Assembly (NCBI GenBank): GCA_903938955.1
Contig: CAJAFJ010000279.1
Coordinates: 1 to 9,587 of the forward strand
Direction: 5' to 3'
DNA from: an uncultured beta proteobacterium
GTDB taxonomy: Bacteria > Pseudomonadota > Gammaproteobacteria > Burkholderiales > Burkholderiaceae
DNA: 9,587 bases
The stretch's first letter is position 1. Every line of letters starts with the position of its first letter. Shown here piece by piece: positions 5,784 to 9,587 of this stretch. A model generated the notes under the pieces. It saw only the letters and a program-made list of their open reading frames with translations, made no database searches and had not been told where the DNA came from. A program made the position numbers and the translations under genes.

Positions 5784-6268
5784 GGTTTGTGCAGCTCGCT
5801 GGCGTATTTTTTGATGCGTTCATCGAGTTTTTCGGCAATCGCCTTGACCGCCTCTTCTTTTTTGGACTCGAAGGCGGGCCGAAGGAATGGCCGGGCAGCC
5901 ATCTTGCTGGTGCCAAATTCCATGAAGCGCCAGTAAAAGGTAGTGCCGGCGTCTTTGTAGACTTTTCCAGCTTTTCCGGCGCGGCGGTTGGCGGCGGTGT
6001 TGGCATATTTGGCAACACCCTTGCGCACGCCGACATAAAAAGTCTGCGTTTCAGGGCCAGACTTTTCGCGCACCTGTTTTTGGTACATGTTGGCCTTGAG
6101 TGCGCCTGTGTCTTTGGGGGCTTTGACCCCGGCTTCTTTTTTGATGACCGTGGCCCCAGCATTGACGGCAGCGCGCAAGGCGTTGCGGGAAACTTTTTGG
6201 GGCAACTCGCGCAAGGCGCTGGCCAGTTCTTTAAAACCGGTCAGTTGCATGATCTGGTCAGCCATCAT
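5780..6268 (-). CDS. HK97 gp10-like neck/tail completion protein
   Basis: This 162-residue protein has the HK97 gp10 family signature: MQLTGFKELASALRELPQKV, RNALRAAVNAGATVIKKEA, then KDTGALKANM, FYVGVRKGVAKYANT, and FYWRFMEFGTSKMAARPFLR (the family's 'yarfvEfGTskmpArPFlrPA'). It lies in the neck module between the head closure protein and the tail terminator. It probably takes part in head-tail joining or tail completion. Two tandem ATGs (6268 and 6265) follow GAGGGGTGA. The second is 6 nt after GGGG, against 3 nt for the first, so the true start may be 6265 (161 residues). The start overlaps the head closure gene by 11 bases at most. Confidence 0.9.
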   Translation of the reverse strand: MMADQIMQLTGFKELASALRELPQKVSRNALRAAVNAGATVIKKEAGVKAPKDTGALKANMYQKQVREKSGPETQTFYVGVRKGVAKYANTAANRRAGKAGKVYKDAGTTFYWRFMEFGTSKMAARPFLRPAFESKKEEAVKAIAEKLDERIKKYASELHKP

Positions 6269-6593
6269 TCACCCCTCTGGTACACATTAAAAGCAGTTGG
6301 CGCCGGTCTTGACCCAGCACCGCGGCGATGTTGTAAACGTCTGCACCGTGCAAGACACGCATGGCAGCAGTGATGCCGGGGCGGTACCGGATATAGATTT
6401 TGGTTTCTACGGAATTTTGGGTGGCTGCAGCGGCCAGATACTCGCGGCCCGTCATGTCAGTGATGGCGGCACAAACCTTGCCGTCACCGTCTGTCACAAC
6501 ATTGGTCCACCCGCTCAGTGGCTCGCCAAAAGCGTCTTGGCCAGTCGCGGGTGTCTGGATCGTGATGCGACGGTCGAGCTTGCCCGCCCTCAT
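6258..6593 (-). CDS. Phage head closure / head-tail adaptor protein
   Basis: This 111-residue protein starts MRAGKLDRRITIQTPATG, the standard beginning of the head-tail adaptor family (SPP1 gp16/HK97 gp7-like, PF05521 type). It is followed by GEPLSGWTNV, a strand with TDMTGREYLAAAATQNSVET, IYIRYRPGITAAMRV, and YNIAAVLGQDRRQLLLMC. It forms the ring that closes the portal/connector channel after packaging. A longer open frame begins upstream at 6716, but the family N-terminus, the ATGA overlap with the connector stop, and an AAGG ribosome binding site all support ATG 6593. Confidence 0.92.
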   Translation of the reverse strand: MRAGKLDRRITIQTPATGQDAFGEPLSGWTNVVTDGDGKVCAAITDMTGREYLAAAATQNSVETKIYIRYRPGITAAMRVLHGADVYNIAAVLGQDRRQLLLMCTRGVNDG

Positions 6594-7165
6594 AGCGTCC
6601 ACACCTTGTAACGGTCCAGCAGGCGGTCGGCAAAGCCCAGCTTGATGGCGCTGCCGCTGCCTACGGTCTCGGCCTCGCGGCTCTCGTACATGGCGCCGAC
6701 CATCAGTTTTATCCACGCCTTGATGCTTTCGGGCACGGCGGTGGCATCGGCATAACCCGCCACGTAGCGCAGGGCCACAGCGTTAATCTGGTCGCGCGTG
6801 TCGGGCCAGCTGGCGGCGTAGGCGGGCACCACGTAGGCGTGGCCGTAGTCATCGGCGTTATCCAGGGCGTAGAGGCTGCCATCCAGCGTGCGCACCACGC
6901 CGGTGTCATCCGTGTACTTGAGGCTGGTGATGCTGGCGGCGGGCACGCGGGTGAGCTGCAGGGCTTCGGGGAAGGCGTCAAGCGTCAGCTCCCAGGTCTG
7001 CAGCATGATGGCGCGGCCGGTGGCCTGCTCGGCCTGCTCGGTGGCGGAGGTGATCAGGGCGGTGATCAAGGTGTCGTCGCCCGCCTCGTCTGCGCGCAGG
7101 TGCAGCTTGGCTTCTGCCAGGCTGACGGCCAGCGCGACGGCTGGCGTGATGAGTTTTAAAGCCAT
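6590..7165 (-). CDS. phiE125 gp8 / HK97 gp6-like head-tail connector
   Basis: This 191-residue protein matches the phiE125 gp8-type connectors, the long form of the gp6-like family. The N-terminus has LAEAKLHLRADEAGDDTLI and a helix SATEQAEQATGRAIMLQTWE. Then come LDAFPEALQLTRVPAASITS, KYTDDTGVVRTLDG, VVPAYAASWPDTRDQINAVA and LRYVAGYADA. A C-terminal helix VPESIKAWIKLMVGAMYESRE and the ending LLDRYKV follow. It forms the first ring below the portal. The length fits the phiE125 gp8 type (about 190) and exceeds HK97 gp6 (about 108). An AAGGT ribosome binding site lies about 7 nt before ATG 7165; the previous stop is 2 nt away. This is the first clearly recognisable neck gene. Confidence 0.93.
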   Translation of the reverse strand: MALKLITPAVALAVSLAEAKLHLRADEAGDDTLITALITSATEQAEQATGRAIMLQTWELTLDAFPEALQLTRVPAASITSLKYTDDTGVVRTLDGSLYALDNADDYGHAYVVPAYAASWPDTRDQINAVALRYVAGYADATAVPESIKAWIKLMVGAMYESREAETVGSGSAIKLGFADRLLDRYKVWTL

Positions 7166-7167
7166 GG

Positions 7168-8148
7168 TTACCTTGTTGCTCTGGTTGATCCGGCCCGGGT
7201 GGGTCGGCTCGTGTTGTTGCTGCTGGCGCGGGTGCTGCCTGCGCTGTTGTCTCGGTCATGCTGGCCGTACTGGGTTGGCCTGCTGGTGGTGGCCAGCGGG
7301 CGCTGGCCTGCCATGGCGCCGGGGATGGGCGCCGATGGATCGGTGCCCACGGCATAGCCTTCAGCGGGCGTGCAATGCAGCTCGGCCAGCGATGCGGTGG
7401 CATTGGCGCCTCCAAACGCTGCGCCGGTGGCCGGGTTGATCTGCAAGGCAGCGCAGGCCCCCGACGCATTGGCGTTGGTTGCGTTGGAGGCGGCCCCGGT
7501 GGCTGCTGTCAAGGCAATACCGGCCAATAAGCCGTTTGCACTGGCACCGCCTGCGGCACTGGCCAGCATCGCAGTCAACGCTATCGGAGCAGGTATCCCA
7601 GTGGCATTGCCGTTGACTGCGGTACTGCCCGAGGCGCTGCCTGTGGCGGCGGTCAATGTAATGGCACGCGGTGAGCCGCTGGTAACGGCGGCCCCGGTGG
7701 CTGTGCCGGGGGCGGCTGTCAGCGTTACTGCCGATGGCGCCCCGATGGCGGCTGCTGAACCTGTCGCGCTGGCGGTGGGTGCCGTGAGCGCCACTACCCG
7801 AGGTGTGCCGCTGGCTGCTGCCGACCCTTCCGCACTGCCTGCTGGGGCAGTCAGCGCAAGGGCAGCGGGCGCGCCAGTTGCTGTGCCATTCACCACCGCT
7901 GTGCCGCTGGCTGAGCCGGTGGCGGCCGTCAGTGTGACTTGTGACGGTGTTGCGGCGGCTGCAGCGCTGCCTGTTGCAGTTGCTGTAGGTGCGGTTAACG
8001 TGATGGAGGCAGGTACCCCGGTAGCGGTGGCATCACCGCCTGCCGAGGTGTTGACGATCTCGGTGTCGAACCAAGCGGCGGGCTGCAACTCAGCATCAAA
8101 CCAGGCGTCTGGTCGCAACTCGCCGTCGAACCAGCCTTGCAGCGCCAT
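7168..8148 (-). CDS. Ala/Gly/Thr tandem-repeat protein with WFD triplet
   Basis: This 326-residue protein has three parts. Residues 5-32 hold three copies of a 10-residue unit, [GA]WFDxELxPx. Residues about 44-266 hold about nine degenerate copies of a 22-26 residue unit of the form GxPxxITLTAxTGSATGSAAxx; unit starts are near residues 44, 67, 92, 114, 136, 158, 184, 206 and 230. Residues about 275-326 form a basic low-complexity tail rich in Arg, Thr, Ser and Asn. There is no signal peptide, membrane segment or catalytic motif. It lies between a probable virion protein and the connector gene, suggesting a virion or head decoration part. I recall WFD-start repeat proteins at this locus in related phages, without a known role. 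The 3-nt gap upstream and lack of a clear ribosome binding site suggest coupled translation. Confidence 0.82.
   Translation of the reverse strand: MALQGWFDGELRPDAWFDAELQPAAWFDTEIVNTSAGGDATATGVPASITLTAPTATATGSAAAAATPSQVTLTAATGSASGTAVVNGTATGAPAALALTAPAGSAEGSAAASGTPRVVALTAPTASATGSAAAIGAPSAVTLTAAPGTATGAAVTSGSPRAITLTAATGSASGSTAVNGNATGIPAPIALTAMLASAAGGASANGLLAGIALTAATGAASNATNANASGACAALQINPATGAAFGGANATASLAELHCTPAEGYAVGTDPSAPIPGAMAGQRPLATTSRPTQYGQHDRDNSAGSTRASSNNTSRPTRAGSTRATR
7351..8019 (-). repeat. Degenerate tandem repeats, 66-78 bp period, about 9 copies
   Basis: In-frame repeats inside the Ala/Gly/Thr-rich protein. Each copy has a Gly-x-Pro turn, a short ITLTA-type strand, and a TGSATGSAA-type segment. 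Copies 3-5 and 7 are all 22 codons; copies 2 and 6 carry a 3-4 codon insert with the VNGxAT sequence. Later copies (8-10) decay. The same composition produces a long antisense open frame, which is a by-product. Confidence 0.8.
8053..8136 (-). repeat. Three 30-bp repeats encoding the WFD motif
   Basis: Codons 5-32 of the repeat protein hold three units of 30, 30 and 24 bases, each beginning GGC/GCC/GCT TGG TTC/TTT GAC/GAT and continuing to GAG. The peptide series is GWFDGEL, AWFDAEL, AWFDTEI. Synonymous differences between copies (TTC/TTT, GAC/GAT) indicate selection on the peptide rather than a recent DNA duplication. Confidence 0.8.
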
Positions 8149-8151
8149 GTT

Positions 8152-8328
8152 TTACACGCTGGCCGGGTCAATAAAGCCCACGCCATCGAACAGCCAACCA
8201 ATACTTTCAGCGCCCGCTTGCTCCAGCAGCAGGTGCGCGGGGTACATCTCTTGTACCGTCGCCAACTGGTCTGGCGTGATGCTGACGCACAGGTCGATCA
8301 CGCCTTCTTTGATGCCGACGATGACCAT
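8152..8328 (-). CDS. Small 58-residue protein of unknown function
   Basis: The frame starts ATGGTCATCGTCGGCATC at 8328 and ends TAA 8154-8152. The product begins MVIVGIKEGVIDLCVSITPD and ends WLFDGVGFIDPASV. It contains a helix-like segment PDQLATVQEMYPAHLLLEQ. It lies 1 nt after the stop of the 395-residue gene and 3 nt before the start of the repeat protein, with a GGAGA ribosome binding site about 6 nt before its ATG, inside the end of the preceding gene. It fills the only otherwise empty space between those genes, so it is very likely real. No family is recognised. Its place in the row suggests a small virion or assembly protein, but that is inference. Confidence 0.8.
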   Translation of the reverse strand: MVIVGIKEGVIDLCVSITPDQLATVQEMYPAHLLLEQAGAESIGWLFDGVGFIDPASV

Positions 8329-8329
8329 G

Positions 8330-9517
8330 TTATTTCTCCATCACGGCAAGTGATCCGCTGAAAAATGTGGCTGTGGCCGCGCTGCACAGAATGTTGTGCA
8401 GCAGGCAGGAGCCGTTGTAAAGACGGATGCCAGGCGAGCCGATCAGCTTGGGGGTGGACACGTTGACCACGGCGGTGCCGATGGTGGAAATGTCGCGGCA
8501 GATCATCAGGCTGATGGCGCCAGTCAATAGCGTGGTGGTCAGCGTGCAGCTTTGGATGCTTTGCACGCCGGTGTCGCCTGCTGCCAGTTGAAACCAGATG
8601 ATGGTTCCAACAACGGCAGTGGCGGGCAGCTGCGAGCCTGCAATGGCGGAAAGGTTGGCCGTGCGGCCCGCCACGCCTTTGCTGTTGGTGTAGCTCACGG
8701 TGATGCCAGCATTAGCGGCCGCATTTGTGGATACCGTTGTCACCAGCAATGCAATAGTGCAACCCTCGCCTGCCGTCGCGCCATTCACATCACGGGCAGG
8801 CAAGGTTGGCGTGGTGATGGCTTGCGCTGTGGTCGTGGTCACCACCAAGCCACTGTTGACCCACAAGCAATCGAAAAAGTCGTTGGTGTGGTTGATCGAT
8901 GAGGCCATTTCAAGCGCGGTCAGGTAGTTTGCGCCTGTCGCCGCATTTGAAATTGGGATGCAGCCGTAATCAGCAGCGGTGGTTCCGTCTGTCACGCGCC
9001 CATTCAGGCCAGGGGTGCCAGGCGCCCAGGCGCCGGGGTAGCCTGCGTCTTTGGAGGTGCAGTACCAGCAGCCGATCACGTCAGGCGCGGTGCTGGTTTT
9101 CATGAATGGAATCGACTTGCCGCCGTAGTTACCCAGGCCAGCAGCCGGGTACTCAGCGCCCTGACTGTCACGGTGCACCCATGAGCCGTCTTCGCGGTAG
9201 CCCAAGTTCTCCCCGGGGAGCAAAACAAACTGCATCAATTCGATTGAGTTGGTGCCGTCGAAGTGCTCCACACCGATCGTGCAGCTGGTGCCTGCGCTGT
9301 TATTGGTGCAATAGATGGCTTTGACGTTGCGCTGGGTGCTGGCAGCAGGGCTTGCCACAATGGTTGTGGTGGTGGCGGTAGTGATGCGCGTGTTGGTGCG
9401 TCCCGGTGTGACCGTGGACACGCTCACATCGATGTATGAGGTGTGAACCTCGATCGTTGTTGCGGCCGCGCTGGTCGTCAGGCGAACGACATCGCTGATG
9501 GATGTAAGCAGCAGCAT
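8330..9517 (-). CDS. Probable virion structural protein, Thr- and Cys-rich
   Basis: This 395-residue protein starts MLLLTSISDVVRLTTSAAAT. Residues 1 to about 120 form a beta-rich domain with SYIDVSVSTVTPGRTNTRIT, ASPAASTQRNVKAIYC, VEHFDGTNSIELMQFVLLPG, and an ending LGYREDGSWVHRDSQGAEYP. I recall this domain as common in proteobacterial phage virion proteins, sometimes alone. Residues about 130-395 are a separate Thr/Ala-rich beta region with a Gly/Pro loop (AGYPGAWAPGTPGLNGRV). Eleven cysteines occur across the protein, unusual for a phage structural protein. No enzyme motif or signal peptide is present. It lies upstream of the connector module, where capsid-associated proteins are found. 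Start: ATG 9517, 2 nt after the previous stop, with no strong ribosome binding site. The gene is certain; the structural role is inferred. Confidence 0.8.
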   Translation of the reverse strand: MLLLTSISDVVRLTTSAAATTIEVHTSYIDVSVSTVTPGRTNTRITTATTTTIVASPAASTQRNVKAIYCTNNSAGTSCTIGVEHFDGTNSIELMQFVLLPGENLGYREDGSWVHRDSQGAEYPAAGLGNYGGKSIPFMKTSTAPDVIGCWYCTSKDAGYPGAWAPGTPGLNGRVTDGTTAADYGCIPISNAATGANYLTALEMASSINHTNDFFDCLWVNSGLVVTTTTAQAITTPTLPARDVNGATAGEGCTIALLVTTVSTNAAANAGITVSYTNSKGVAGRTANLSAIAGSQLPATAVVGTIIWFQLAAGDTGVQSIQSCTLTTTLLTGAISLMICRDISTIGTAVVNVSTPKLIGSPGIRLYNGSCLLHNILCSAATATFFSGSLAVMEK

Positions 9518-9519
9518 GA

Positions 9520-9587
9520 TTAGCGGTTGACGTAGAGAGGCGCGGAAATGGTGGCCGTGTACGTGCCTGCGGTGCTGGTGATGGTGC
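9520..9587 (-). CDS. C-terminal end of an upstream virion gene (partial)
   Basis: Reading minus strand from the right edge, a frame encodes TITSTAGTYTATISAPLYVN then R and TAA (9522-9520). Only 21 residues are inside the window, so the product cannot be named. The Thr/Ala beta-type ending and the 2-nt gap to the next start fit another structural gene of the same operon. The frame is chosen because the stop is immediately followed by the next gene's ATG. Confidence 0.55.
   Translation of the reverse strand, partial: TITSTAGTYTATISAPLYVNR

Noticed and set aside
5789..6373. A 194-codon plus-strand frame over the gp10-like and head closure genes.
   Set aside because: Both minus-strand genes match known families across their whole length; the plus frame has no recognisable sequence.
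6594..6716. N-terminal extension of the head closure frame up to base 6716.
   Set aside because: The extension (Arg/Gly-rich) is the connector gene read in another frame; the family's N-terminus and ATGA junction place the start at 6593.
7370..8353. A 327-codon open frame on the plus strand, antisense to the repeat protein.
   Set aside because: It is an Ala/Val/Pro-rich mirror of GC-rich repeats on the other strand, runs across three real genes, and has no ribosome binding site or family resemblance. It is a shadow frame.
1..9587. CRISPR array, tRNA, transposon, integrase, defence system or reverse transcriptase cassette.
   Set aside because: No spaced direct repeats, cloverleaf, terminal inverted repeats or matching protein motifs are seen; the window is filled with structural phage genes.

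Overview
The window is one stretch of a late structural operon from a long-tailed, lambda/HK97-like siphophage, either a prophage or a phage genome. Every supported gene lies on the minus strand, so transcription runs from the right edge (base 9587) to the left edge (base 1). High GC, proteins resembling phiE125 gp8-type connectors, and DUF1833 tail proteins suggest a betaproteobacterial host (Burkholderiales, perhaps Comamonadaceae). That host assignment is inference; no host gene is present.

In transcription order: (1) the C-terminal end of an unidentified gene (9520-9587). (2) A 395-residue Cys- and Thr-rich probable virion protein, a 58-residue small protein, and a 326-residue Ala/Gly/Thr repeat protein (7168-9517). 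(3) The neck module: phiE125 gp8/HK97 gp6-like connector, head closure protein, HK97 gp10-like protein and DUF3168 tail terminator (5430-7165). (4) An intrinsic terminator, then the tail tube protein with an inserted beta domain. (5) The tail assembly chaperones gpG and gpGT, joined by a -1 programmed frameshift at A AAA AAC. (6) An AT-richer secreted 'moron' gene (3663-3986) with its own terminator and a hairpin over its ribosome binding site. (7) A 669-residue tape measure protein. (8) The tail tip module: a Dit-like protein, a DUF1833 protein, a small NlpC/P60-type peptidase, and the first 77 residues of a probable tail hub protein running off the left edge. Genes 7-8 match the lambda order H-M-L-K-(I/J).

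The genes are tightly packed. Five junctions are ATGA overlaps, several others have gaps of 1-3 nt, and no gap reaches 300 bases. The only real breaks are at the two terminators and the hairpin leader of the moron.

I found no CRISPR array, RNA gene, insertion sequence, recombinase or defence system. Most of the window is an ordinary tail/neck module. The parts most worth a second look are the moron's start-site hairpin, the two terminators placed directly before the tail tube and tape measure genes, the repeat protein with its WFD triplet, and the domain inserted in the tail tube.
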